Shown in pieces: positions 8,468 through 13,972 of a DNA stretch of 13,972 bases. Numbering within the stretch: position 1 is the first letter of the stretch; each line of letters opens with the position of its first letter. This DNA comes from Gemmatimonadota bacterium. Its GTDB lineage: Bacteria > Gemmatimonadota > Gemmatimonadetes > Longimicrobiales > UBA6960. The position numbers and the translations under genes are program-made. The stretch is from the NCBI GenBank assembly GCA_019347995.1, contig JAHWKH010000018.1:1-13972 (forward strand), written 5' to 3'. The notes beneath the pieces are model-generated. The model had not been told where the DNA came from and did not search any database. It saw only the letters and a program-made list of their open reading frames with translations.

Positions 8468-8956
8468 ATGCTCGACTCCATCCGCTCGTTCTTCAACGCG
8501 GCCATGAACCCCCCCGAGGACGCCGATCCGAACGTCCGTCACCGGGACATCCGCCTGGCCGCCTGCGCGCTCCTGCTGGAGCTCGCCTATGCCGACGACG
8601 AGTTCAGCGAGGACGAGCGCCAGCACCTCAGGGGTGCCATCCGCCGCCAGTACGGGCTGGACCATGCGCAGGCCGACAAGCTGCTGAGGATGGCCGAGAA
8701 GGAGCGCGCCGAGGCGGTCGACCTCTGGCAGTTCACCAACCTCATCAAGGAGACCTACACGCTGGGCCAGAAGATGGTGCTGGCCGAGATCATGTGGGGC
8801 CTGGTCTACTCCGACGGCGACCTGGCCCGGCGCGAGGACTACCTCATGAGGAAGATCTCCCACCTCCTCGACCTGGAGGCGGGCTACCTGTCGGCGGCGC
8901 GCCAGCGGGTGGAGGGGGGCGAGTCGGACGCGGCCAGGCTGCCGCAGATCGACTGA
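8468..8956 (+). CDS. TerB-like (tellurite-resistance family fold) protein
   Basis: 162 aa from ATG 8468, preceded by GGAG. It is all helical, with two similar halves each bearing an acidic loop: ELAYADDEFSEDERQHLRGA (38-57) and GLVYSDGDLARREDYLMRKI (111-130). This is the hallmark of the TerB fold, in which these Asp/Glu loops bind divalent metal. Between them lies a Gln/Asp/Lys-rich helix (YGLDHAQADKLLRMAEKE). Stand-alone TerB-like proteins occur widely without the rest of the ter operon, and their function is mostly unknown; no other ter gene is visible here, so tellurite resistance should not be assumed. No signal peptide is seen, so it is probably cytoplasmic or membrane-associated. It is the last gene of the long plus-strand train. 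If the GTG at 8414 were used the protein would be 180 aa. Confidence 0.85.
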   Translation: MLDSIRSFFNAAMNPPEDADPNVRHRDIRLAACALLLELAYADDEFSEDERQHLRGAIRRQYGLDHAQADKLLRMAEKERAEAVDLWQFTNLIKETYTLGQKMVLAEIMWGLVYSDGDLARREDYLMRKISHLLDLEAGYLSAARQRVEGGESDAARLPQID

Positions 8957-8963
8957 CGGGCAC

Positions 8964-8992
8964 TTCCCCGCATCCTCCACCCGGCCCATATT
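8964..8992 (+). promoter_or_regulatory. Weak sigma-70-like promoter candidate
   Basis: CATATT (8987-8992) is an AT-rich island in GC-rich sequence and could be a -10 element. A poor -35 (TTCCCC, 8964-8969) lies 17 bases upstream. It would start transcription some 35-40 bases before the small gene at 9037. Support is mainly position and base composition. Confidence 0.25.
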
Positions 8993-9036
8993 GGGGCGCC
9001 TCGACCCGAAACGATCGACAGCGAGCGAGAAGCCCG

Positions 9037-9186
9037 ATGCGCGACATGCTTCCCGGCGGCTACCTCTTCATCCACGCCGTCTTCTGGTTCGTGGTGTCCC
9101 TGGTGGCCGTGGGCACCAACGCGGTGGCGATCATCCTGAGCATCGGACTCGTGCTCCTGGTGCTGGAGGCCGCGGGCAGGGCCTGA
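9037..9186 (+). CDS. Small hydrophobic membrane protein, unknown function
   Basis: 49 aa from ATG 9037 with a modest purine-rich site upstream (gcgagaag). After MRDMLPGG almost the whole chain is hydrophobic: YLFIHAVFWFVVSLVAVGTN (9-28), then AVAIILSIGLVLLVLEAAG (29-47). It is either one long or two short membrane spans, ending RA. It resembles no family I can name. An internal ATG at 9046 (MLPGGYLF) is a possible later start. The gene stands apart from its neighbours: 80 bases from the TerB-like stop, with an intrinsic terminator beginning 43 bases after its own stop. That self-contained unit supports it being real despite its size. A false call in GC-rich sequence remains possible, but the consistent hydrophobicity and the framing signals argue against it. 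Confidence 0.6.
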   Translation: MRDMLPGGYLFIHAVFWFVVSLVAVGTNAVAIILSIGLVLLVLEAAGRA

Positions 9187-9228
9187 CGGAGCCGATGGGC
9201 CGGCCGCGCGGGGCGTCTTCCGGGAACC

Positions 9229-9247
9229 CGGGGGGCGCCCCCGTTTT
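9229..9247 (+). terminator. Intrinsic terminator
   Basis: A perfect 6-base stem cggggg (9229-9234) / cccccg (9238-9243) with a 3-base loop (gcg) is followed directly by TTTT (9244-9247). It should stop transcripts from the gene ending at 9186. Its T-run runs into TACATT (9247-9252), a possible -10 box for the next gene. Confidence 0.65.
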
Positions 9248-9288
9248 ACATTGTTGCGGGCCGCACGCGGCGGCCCACGATCCATCGC

Positions 9289-9294
9289 GGGAGA
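9289..9294 (+). promoter_or_regulatory. Ribosome-binding site for the 9304 gene
   Basis: GGGAGA lies nine bases before ATG 9304. Another ATG at 9296 is out of frame with the gene and too close to the site, so 9304 is preferred. Confidence 0.5.
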
Positions 9295-9303
9295 TATGGC
9301 GAC

Positions 9304-9549
9304 ATGCTGGTGCTGAAGATTCTCGGAGGCGTGCTGGCCCTGGCTCTCGGGGTCTGGCTGGGCCTGCCGGGCCGCTACGAGCAGGACGAGGAGGAGCTCG
9401 AGCGCCTCCTGCAGCGGCCGGGAGGCGTGCACCGGCGGGCCAAGCGGCACTTCACGCCCCTGGACTGGTATCGCAACGAGACGAAGGGCTCGGACCGCCG
9501 GCGGGCCGAGACGCGCCGTTTCAAGACGGCGGCTCCCAAGCGGAAGTAG
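9304..9549 (+). CDS. Small single-span membrane protein with a basic tail, unknown function
   Basis: 81 aa from ATG 9304, with GGGAGA nine bases upstream. Residues ~2-22 (LVLKILGGVLALALGVWLGLP) are one membrane span or an uncleaved signal. Next comes GRYEQDEEELERLLQRPGG, an acidic helix, and then a strongly basic tail with RRAKRHFTPLDWYRN and a run of Arg/Lys to the end (AAPKRK). The arrangement suggests an N-terminal anchor with a cytoplasmic tail able to touch nucleic acid or acidic lipid, by the positive-inside rule; that is inference. The HFTPLDW-like element reminds me of short proteins seen in Gemmatimonadota, from memory and unchecked. It converges with the DUF445 gene, the stop codons being only nine bases apart, and no terminator is visible between them. 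No function can be named. Confidence 0.65.
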   Translation: MLVLKILGGVLALALGVWLGLPGRYEQDEEELERLLQRPGGVHRRAKRHFTPLDWYRNETKGSDRRRAETRRFKTAAPKRK

Positions 9550-9558
9550 CCGGCCGCC

Positions 9559-11130
9559 TCAGGCCCCGATCAGCCAGTCCACGGCCACCAGGGCGAGGCC
9601 GATCATCGCTCCCAGCACGTAGCCCAGGCGCACGATGAGCCGGAGCTCGCGCTCCGTCACCCGCCGCACCAGCTCCTCCAGCTTGGGCGTCGGGTACTCC
9701 AGGACCTTGTCCTCCACCCGGCGTGCCACGTCGATGCGCTCCACGACGGTGGGGACCTGCTCCTGGAGCCAGATCCACAGCGGACTGGCCAGGCCCCGCT
9801 CGAGCCGCTCCGGCGCATCGTCGGGGAGGTAGCGGGCGGGCACGCCGATGGGGCGGTCCAGGAGCGCGCCGGAGACGCGCTCCCCCACCTCGCGGTACAG
9901 GCGCGCGGCGGCGTCGCTTCGGGCCACCTTCACCATCCCCGCCGCCACCTTCTCCGTGGGCACCCGCTCCATCACGTCGCCCCACGTGCGCGCTCCGGCC
10001 TTCTGGAGCGCCAGGTCGAGCTTCTCGACCAGGAAGGCGCGCGTCTGTGGATCCCGCGCCGCTCCCACCACCCAGTCGGCGACGGTGGCCCGCGCCTCGA
10101 GGACGTTCGACGACTCGGGCTCCCCCAGCACCGACCGTACGGGCCGCCGCAGGAAGTCCACGACGGCGTCGTTGATGCCCCGGGACATGGCCTCCTGCAC
10201 GCCCGGCTCCTGCAGCAGCTCGGAGAGGCGCTGCGCCCCTTCCTTCTCGATGGTGTCCAGGACGCGGTCCACCGTGTCCTCGGTGACCACCAGGCGCGCG
10301 ACCACGCGCTGGTGGAACCTGAGGTCGCGCAGGAAGCGGTGGAACAGGTCGTGGAGCGTCGACTCGAAGCGCGCCCGTGTGTCCGGATCCTCCAGGAGGG
10401 CGCCCAGCCTCTCGATGGCCAGGGGCAGGTACGCCTGGATCGCGTGCTCCAGCGACCCCACGAGCCCCAGCGGCAGGATCTCCTCGAACGTCCGCTCCGG
10501 CTCCAGGAGCCTGTGGCTCGCCCGCTCGAGGTAGTCCTCGACGGTGCGGCGGAAGTCGTCGCTGGCCACCGCACCCTCGAGCCAGTCGTCGACCGCCTGG
10601 GCGATGGCCGCTTCCCGCGCAGGGGTGAGCACGCCGCCCACGGGCTCGTCGCGCACCGCCGCCACCAGCTCGTCGGCGCGGCGCCCCACCGACGCCTCGA
10701 ACCGCTCCGATTTCAGGTAGGCATGCAGCCGCGCCAGCGCGTGCCCCAGCATGTCGTCCACGAAGCCCTCGGCGGCGGAGCCCATCCCGTCGGGCAGCAT
10801 CTCGCGGAGGGAGCCGCGCTCGCGGTGCAGGACCTCGTCCAGGAAGGCCGCCAGCCGCTCGTCGAAGGCGCCCCGGAACGCCGGCTCGGTGAAGATGCGG
10901 GCCAGGTCCTCGTCGGTGAGGAGCTTGCCCCCCACCGTGCGGCCGATGGCCGCCGCGAGCCGGGCCTGGTTCTTGGGCACCGCGCCCTGGAGGAAGCCGA
11001 TCCGCCAGCGGCCCAGACGCGGAGGCTCGTACGGGTGGAACAGCATCCAGATGGCGATGGTGTTGGTGACGCCGCCGGCCAGGGCGCCGAACGCCACCGT
11101 GATGAGCGCGCGCAGGAGCTCGGGGGACAC
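9559..11130 (-). CDS. DUF445 family membrane protein
   Basis: 523 aa, read leftwards from GTG 11130, with a purine-rich aagggtgg just upstream on that strand. The N-terminal segment LLRALITVAFGALAGGVTNT, then IAIWMLFHPY, is the DUF445 signature: a membrane span running into a TN-x-IAI-x-MLF-x-P motif. FLQGAVPKNQARLAAAIGR follows, matching the family segment G-x-x-P-x-x-x-x-x-LA. The middle ~430 residues are helical, with repeated D-x-x-x-R-x-x-x-x-x-F/L patterns. The last ~25 residues (RLGYVLGAMIGLALVAVDWLIGA) form a second span. Both ends are therefore membrane-embedded around a large soluble helical domain. The function of the family is unknown. The gene starts 13 bases after the lipoprotein stop, so the two are probably one transcript, which hints at an envelope role. 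Confidence 0.88.
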   Translation of the reverse strand: MSPELLRALITVAFGALAGGVTNTIAIWMLFHPYEPPRLGRWRIGFLQGAVPKNQARLAAAIGRTVGGKLLTDEDLARIFTEPAFRGAFDERLAAFLDEVLHRERGSLREMLPDGMGSAAEGFVDDMLGHALARLHAYLKSERFEASVGRRADELVAAVRDEPVGGVLTPAREAAIAQAVDDWLEGAVASDDFRRTVEDYLERASHRLLEPERTFEEILPLGLVGSLEHAIQAYLPLAIERLGALLEDPDTRARFESTLHDLFHRFLRDLRFHQRVVARLVVTEDTVDRVLDTIEKEGAQRLSELLQEPGVQEAMSRGINDAVVDFLRRPVRSVLGEPESSNVLEARATVADWVVGAARDPQTRAFLVEKLDLALQKAGARTWGDVMERVPTEKVAAGMVKVARSDAAARLYREVGERVSGALLDRPIGVPARYLPDDAPERLERGLASPLWIWLQEQVPTVVERIDVARRVEDKVLEYPTPKLEELVRRVTERELRLIVRLGYVLGAMIGLALVAVDWLIGA

Positions 11131-11143
11131 TAAACCACCCTTG

Positions 11144-12100
11144 CTAGAACTGCAGGTGCCGGTGGATGCCCCGCACGGGGTACTCGATGCCCCCGATGGT
11201 CACCGTGCCTTCGATCTCGAAGAGGGCGTCCACGGGGAGCAGCGGCCCCTCGCCTTCGCCGGCCTGGAGCTGCGCCGAACGCACGTTGAGGACGGCGACG
11301 AGCTCGCCGTCGGAGGAGCGGGCGCGCCACTCCACGGGCACGTCGCGACGCGCGCGCTCGAACGCCCGCGCCTCGCTCCACGACACCGACACCCGGGGCC
11401 ACTGGAGCTCCCGGAAGTCCAGCCGGGCCCAGCCCTGGTAGGCGCCGGCCGTGCCGGGAGGCCGCGCCTCGGAGGCGGCCAGCAGCACCTGGAGGGAATC
11501 GCCGGACGTGAGGAGCGCCCAGTCGCCCGACGGAGGGTCCTCGGGCCTGCGGGCGCGGGAGACGTCCAGGATGAGCCCTTCGATGCGCTGGTTGGCCAGC
11601 AGGGCGGCGCCGTCCAGCAGGCGGTACGACTCCCCCCGCCGGCCGTTCCATTCCACGCGGGTCGGACCCAGGACCGTCTCGAGGTGGCGGGGCCCCGACT
11701 CGAAGACGATGCGCTCCAGGGCGTCGGCCTCGCCCACCACGATCCGCATCCGGCCTCGGGGCAGGAGCCGCCAGGGAACGCGGCTCGGCGCGGTCTCCCA
11801 GCGCTCCTGGAAGAACGGCTCCCATACGCCACCCCGGGTGAGCCAGGCCCGGGCCTCCCGGGCCACCGCTCCGGGCCGCGCTCGAGCGCTGATGAGCCAC
11901 GGCACCATGAGCGTGCTGTCGGTGCCCGGGGTGAGGAAGACGATGTGCCGGTCGTAGATCCGACCGCTCTGCACGGCGGCGGAGACGGTGTCCGGGCTCG
12001 ACGGGCCCCGCTCCGATCCGGCGTCCGAGGACTCGGCCGAGCAAGCGGAGCAAGCCACCAGGAGGGGGAGCAAGCGAAGCGGAGAGAAGGGCTTACGCAT
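11144..12100 (-). CDS. Putative lipoprotein of unknown function, possibly lipocalin-like
   Basis: 318 aa from the ATG at 12100, read leftwards. The frame is open to 12205, but this ATG begins a clear lipoprotein signal: MRKPF, then hydrophobic LRLLPLLVAC, with the lipobox LVAC (14-17) and Cys17 as the likely lipidated residue (a second Cys at 20 in CSAC is an alternative). A Ser/Asp/Glu-rich linker follows (SAESSDAGSERGPSSPD). The rest is beta-rich, with segments such as RIYDRHIVFLTPGTDSTLMV, RVEWNGRRGESYRLLDGAAL, GWARLDFRELQWPRVSVSW and a C-terminal EIEGTVTIGGIEYPVRGIHR. The alternating strands and the final GTVTI-x-G-x-x-x-PVRG hairpin are reminiscent of CrtC-like lipocalin folds, but I do not recognise a family with confidence. 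It is probably attached to a membrane facing the periplasm. It is first in a two-gene unit with the DUF445 gene and divergent from the symporter. Confidence 0.75.
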   Translation of the reverse strand: MRKPFSPLRLLPLLVACSACSAESSDAGSERGPSSPDTVSAAVQSGRIYDRHIVFLTPGTDSTLMVPWLISARARPGAVAREARAWLTRGGVWEPFFQERWETAPSRVPWRLLPRGRMRIVVGEADALERIVFESGPRHLETVLGPTRVEWNGRRGESYRLLDGAALLANQRIEGLILDVSRARRPEDPPSGDWALLTSGDSLQVLLAASEARPPGTAGAYQGWARLDFRELQWPRVSVSWSEARAFERARRDVPVEWRARSSDGELVAVLNVRSAQLQAGEGEGPLLPVDALFEIEGTVTIGGIEYPVRGIHRHLQF

Positions 12101-12125
12101 GAGGGAAGGCAAGGTAGCGGGCGGG

Positions 12126-12154
12126 TTGCCGGGGGTCGAGAGGCTCCCTATGTT
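12126..12154 (+). promoter_or_regulatory. Sigma-70-like promoter for the symporter
   Basis: TTGCCG (12126-12131) and TATGTT (12149-12154) are separated by exactly 17 bases, within the 103-base divergent region. Transcription would begin near 12161, giving an untranslated leader of about 40 bases before ATG 12204. No equally good promoter was seen for the divergent lipoprotein gene. Confidence 0.45.
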
Positions 12155-12203
12155 CGGCCGCTCTCTTCCCCAGCCGAATCTCCCGACCCGCCAGGACGCG
12201 CGC

Positions 12204-13685
12204 ATGCAGCTCTATACGAAGATCCTGATCGGTCTCCTGGCGGGCGCCGTGGCCGGCGGCGTGGCCAACATCGGGGGGATCGAGCCCCTCCAGGCCCTCT
12301 TCTCCGCCCTGGAGCCCATCGGGACCGCGTTCATCCGGCTCATCACCATGATCGTGATTCCCCTGGTGGTGGCGAGCCTCCTGGTGGGCACGGCGTCGCT
12401 GGGGGACATCCGCAAGCTGGGGCGCATCGGCGGAAAGACGCTGGCGTACTACATGATGACCACGGCCGTGGCCGTGACCATCGGCCTGGTGATCTCCCAG
12501 TTCGTGCAGCCGGGCGCGCGGGTCGATCCCACCACGCGCGACGAGCTGTCGGCCCGCTACGGCGGCGAGGCCGCGGGCCGCATGGAGATGGCGGCGGAGG
12601 CCCCCTCCTGGGTCGACACCCTGCTCAACATGATCCCCCGCAACCCGGTGCAGGCCGCGGCGGAGCTCGACCTCCTGCCCCTCATCTTCTTCACCATCGT
12701 GTTCGGGGCGGCGCTCTCGCTGGTGGAGCCGAAGCGCAGGGAGGTGGTCCTGACGTTCTTCGAGGGCGTGAACGAGGCCTCGATGGTGATCATCGACTGG
12801 GTGATGAAGCTGGCGCCGTACGCCGTGTTCGCCCTCATCGCGTCGGTGGTGGCGAATTTCGGCCTGGACCTGCTCCGCAGCCTCCTCGTCTACTCGGTCA
12901 CGGTGACGGCGGGACTCCTGCTGCACTGCTTCGGGACGTACGCGCTGGTGGTGAAGTTCCTGGCCAGGCTCAACCCGCTCGATTTCTACAAGAGGGTCGC
13001 CAAGGCGCCGCTGGTGGCGTTCTCCACGTCGTCGTCGAACGCCACGCTGCCCGTGACGATGGAGACGGCCGAGGAGGAGCTGGGCGTCTCCAACGAGGTG
13101 GCCAGCTTCGTCCTGCCGCTGGGCGCCACCATCAACATGGATGGGACGGCCCTCTACCAGGCCGTGGCGGTCATGTTCATCGCCCAGATCTACGGGATTC
13201 CCCTGAGCTTCGCCGACCAGCTCGTGGTGGTGCTCACCGCCACGCTGGCGTCGGTGGGGGCGGCGGGCGTCCCAAGCGCGGGCATCATCACGCTCATCAT
13301 CGTGCTCAACTCGGTGGGGCTGCAGGGGCAGGTGCAGGCGGGCATCGCCATGATCCTCGGGGTCGATCGGATCCTGGACATGCTGCGCACGGCGGTGAAC
13401 GTGACGGGCGACCTGGCGGCGTCGGCGGTCATCGCCCGCAGCGAAGGCGAGGCCGGGGTATGGGGGCGCCAGCCCCCACCGAGAGGAATCAGCGGCCCCG
13501 CCAGGGGCCTCGGGCCTCGCCTGCAGCGAGGGTGCGCAGCGTGCCTTGACATAGGGACACTGTCGGGCTGGCGGCACTGCGGCGCCGACGGTCGCCCCGG
13601 GGCTGCTACAGCAGCTCCTCACAAGCACCCGCCGGGCCGCCAGGCCCGACCTGCGGGCGCAGCAAGCATCGTGCTGCTGGGCTGA
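12204..13685 (+). CDS. Dicarboxylate/amino acid:cation symporter (DAACS/SLC1 family) with an abnormal C-terminus
   Basis: 493 aa from ATG 12204, with AGGA (12193-12196) seven bases upstream. Residues 1-416 are a normal SLC1-type (GltP/DctA-like) secondary transporter with about eight spans and two re-entrant hairpins. Its landmarks are the serine-rich hairpin AFSTSSSNATLPVTM (272-286), the NMDGT sodium/substrate motif (311-315), SVGAAGVPSAG (350-360, second hairpin) and VDRILDMLRTAVNVTGD (387-403) with the substrate-binding Asp and Asn. It should import dicarboxylates or acidic amino acids with H+ or Na+; the ion and substrate are not decided by what I can see. Family members normally stop shortly after NVTGD...A. 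Here, after ARSEGE (to 416), about 77 residues of Arg/Gly/Pro/Ala-rich sequence unlike the family follow before the first stop (13683-13685). The true coding end has probably been lost or altered near 13452. Confidence 0.9.
   Translation: MQLYTKILIGLLAGAVAGGVANIGGIEPLQALFSALEPIGTAFIRLITMIVIPLVVASLLVGTASLGDIRKLGRIGGKTLAYYMMTTAVAVTIGLVISQFVQPGARVDPTTRDELSARYGGEAAGRMEMAAEAPSWVDTLLNMIPRNPVQAAAELDLLPLIFFTIVFGAALSLVEPKRREVVLTFFEGVNEASMVIIDWVMKLAPYAVFALIASVVANFGLDLLRSLLVYSVTVTAGLLLHCFGTYALVVKFLARLNPLDFYKRVAKAPLVAFSTSSSNATLPVTMETAEEELGVSNEVASFVLPLGATINMDGTALYQAVAVMFIAQIYGIPLSFADQLVVVLTATLASVGAAGVPSAGIITLIIVLNSVGLQGQVQAGIAMILGVDRILDMLRTAVNVTGDLAASAVIARSEGEAGVWGRQPPPRGISGPARGLGPRLQRGCAACLDIGTLSGWRHCGADGRPGAATAAPHKHPPGRQARPAGAASIVLLG
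13461..13478 (+). repeat. GC hairpin, loop gcca
   Basis: Perfect 7-base inverted repeat tgggggc / gccccca around a gcca loop, nine bases past the last family-like codon of the symporter. There is no T-run behind it. Confidence 0.6.
13494..13509 (+). repeat. GC hairpin, loop gcca
   Basis: Perfect 6-base inverted repeat ggcccc / ggggcc around the same gcca loop as the hairpin 16 bases upstream. Nearly the same sequence recurs at 13767-13784 with loop ggca. Confidence 0.6.
13594..13615 (+). repeat. Palindrome and small hairpin
   Basis: The 10-base palindrome gccccggggc (13594-13603) overlaps the hairpin gctgc / gcagc with loop taca (13602-13615). It is part of the structured tail. Confidence 0.4.
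13633..13648 (+). repeat. GC hairpin, loop gcca
   Basis: Perfect 6-base inverted repeat cgggcc / ggcccg, again around gcca. It is the third hairpin with that loop in under 200 bases. A weaker one, gcagca / tgctgc with a 7-base loop, follows at 13659-13677. Confidence 0.6.
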
Positions 13686-13972
13686 GAAGGCCCCGAGAAG
13701 AACTCCCCCTCTCGTGGGTGGGAGGGGGCGAGCGCAGCGAGCATGGGGGAGGTACCCACCTCCCCCTGGCCCCGGCAGGGGCCAAATGGGGCAGAAGTGG
13801 CGGCTGGGAGGGGTTGGCGAACAGCAGGCGCGGTACCGGCGGCATCGTTTCTCGCTGCCCCTGCGGTTGGCATGGCCGGCGGCCAACCCGTTGTCGTCGT
13901 CGATGGATTACAGCCCCGCAACATGGCCGTGCGGCTTGCGTCTCACCGGAACCAGAGGCTCCATGACAGCTA
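13686..13972. other. Gene-free tail
   Basis: After the stop at 13685 neither strand shows a reading frame with family features, a good ribosome site or normal amino-acid make-up. Open frames here (for example 13718-13966 plus) are rich in Gly, Arg, Cys and Trp and look random. What is visible is the hairpin pair at 13745-13784 and G- or C-runs around 13700-13800. From about 13800 to the edge I see nothing I can name. Base composition is slightly less GC-extreme near 13880-13972. Confidence 0.5.
13745..13784 (+). repeat. Two back-to-back GC hairpins
   Basis: gggggaggt / acctccccc with loop accc (13745-13766) is followed without a gap by tggcccc / ggggcca with loop ggca (13767-13784). Both stems are perfect (9 and 7 base pairs). 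They could act as a transcription stop or as a repetitive extragenic element; there is no T-run. Confidence 0.6.

Noticed and set aside
8468..8956. Tellurite-resistance operon
   Set aside because: Only a single TerB-fold protein is present, with no terC, terD/E/Z or terA neighbours, so the resistance label is not supported.
10751..12203. Plus-strand frames opposite the DUF445 and lipoprotein genes
   Set aside because: They have low-complexity composition with no motifs. The minus-strand genes have a signal peptide, membrane spans and family motifs.
13547..13552. TTGACA as a -35 box
   Set aside because: No -10-like hexamer lies 16-18 bases downstream and no gene follows.
12093..13886. Open frame of about 600 codons on the minus strand opposite the symporter
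   Set aside because: It has the same shadow composition (HRRRGEHHH-type) and spans the symporter, its tail and part of the lipoprotein start. The plus-strand symporter motifs are unambiguous.
13718..13966. 82-codon plus-strand frame in the tail
   Set aside because: It is rich in Gly/Arg/Trp/Cys, is translated from hairpin sequence, and has no ribosome site or family resemblance.

Overview
The window is a very GC-rich, gene-dense bacterial segment. No rRNA, tRNA, CRISPR array or insertion sequence was recognised. The flavour of the proteins suggests Gemmatimonadota, with Myxococcota as an alternative: a membrane-anchored transglutaminase next to an ABC exporter, a DUF445 protein, and small single-span proteins with an HFTPLDW-type tail. 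This placement is inferred from protein style only.

Layout. Positions 1-8417 carry a plus-strand gene train in which six successive junctions are 4-base ATGA or GTGA stop/start overlaps: a damaged long-chain acyl-CoA synthetase (open at the left edge), CutA, a TPR protein, a macro-like domain protein, a membrane-anchored transglutaminase-like protein, an ABC ATPase and its large permease. After a 14-base gap comes a Dph6/DUF71-type ATP pyrophosphatase, then a TerB-like protein. Two tiny membrane-protein genes follow (9037-9186 and 9304-9549), separated by a GC hairpin plus T-run that looks like an intrinsic terminator. On the minus strand lie a lipoprotein gene and a DUF445 membrane-protein gene 13 bases apart. 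A 103-base divergent region with a sigma-70-like promoter leads to a plus-strand dicarboxylate/amino acid:cation symporter. The last ~290 bases carry no convincing gene.

How the genes may work together. The transglutaminase, ABC ATPase and permease are translationally coupled and look like one export or envelope-processing module: an ATP-driven two-gene exporter with a membrane-tethered papain-fold enzyme facing the periplasm. The TPR and macro-like proteins upstream are in the same train and could be adaptors. The substrate cannot be read from the sequence. The acyl-CoA synthetase, CutA, ATP pyrophosphatase and TerB-like protein look like housekeeping or stress genes sharing the transcript.

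Most unusual points. (1) The first reading frame begins as an L,D-transpeptidase and switches in frame, around positions 229-246, into an acyl-CoA synthetase lacking its N-terminal part. (2) The symporter loses family resemblance after about residue 416 and runs into a tail rich in perfect GC hairpins, several with the same C(G[C/G]CA)G loop. Both could be assembly or rearrangement junctions, so both window edges should be treated with care. (3) The macro-like protein lacks the usual NAAN ADP-ribose-binding motif. (4) The ATP pyrophosphatase has a shifted PP-loop.
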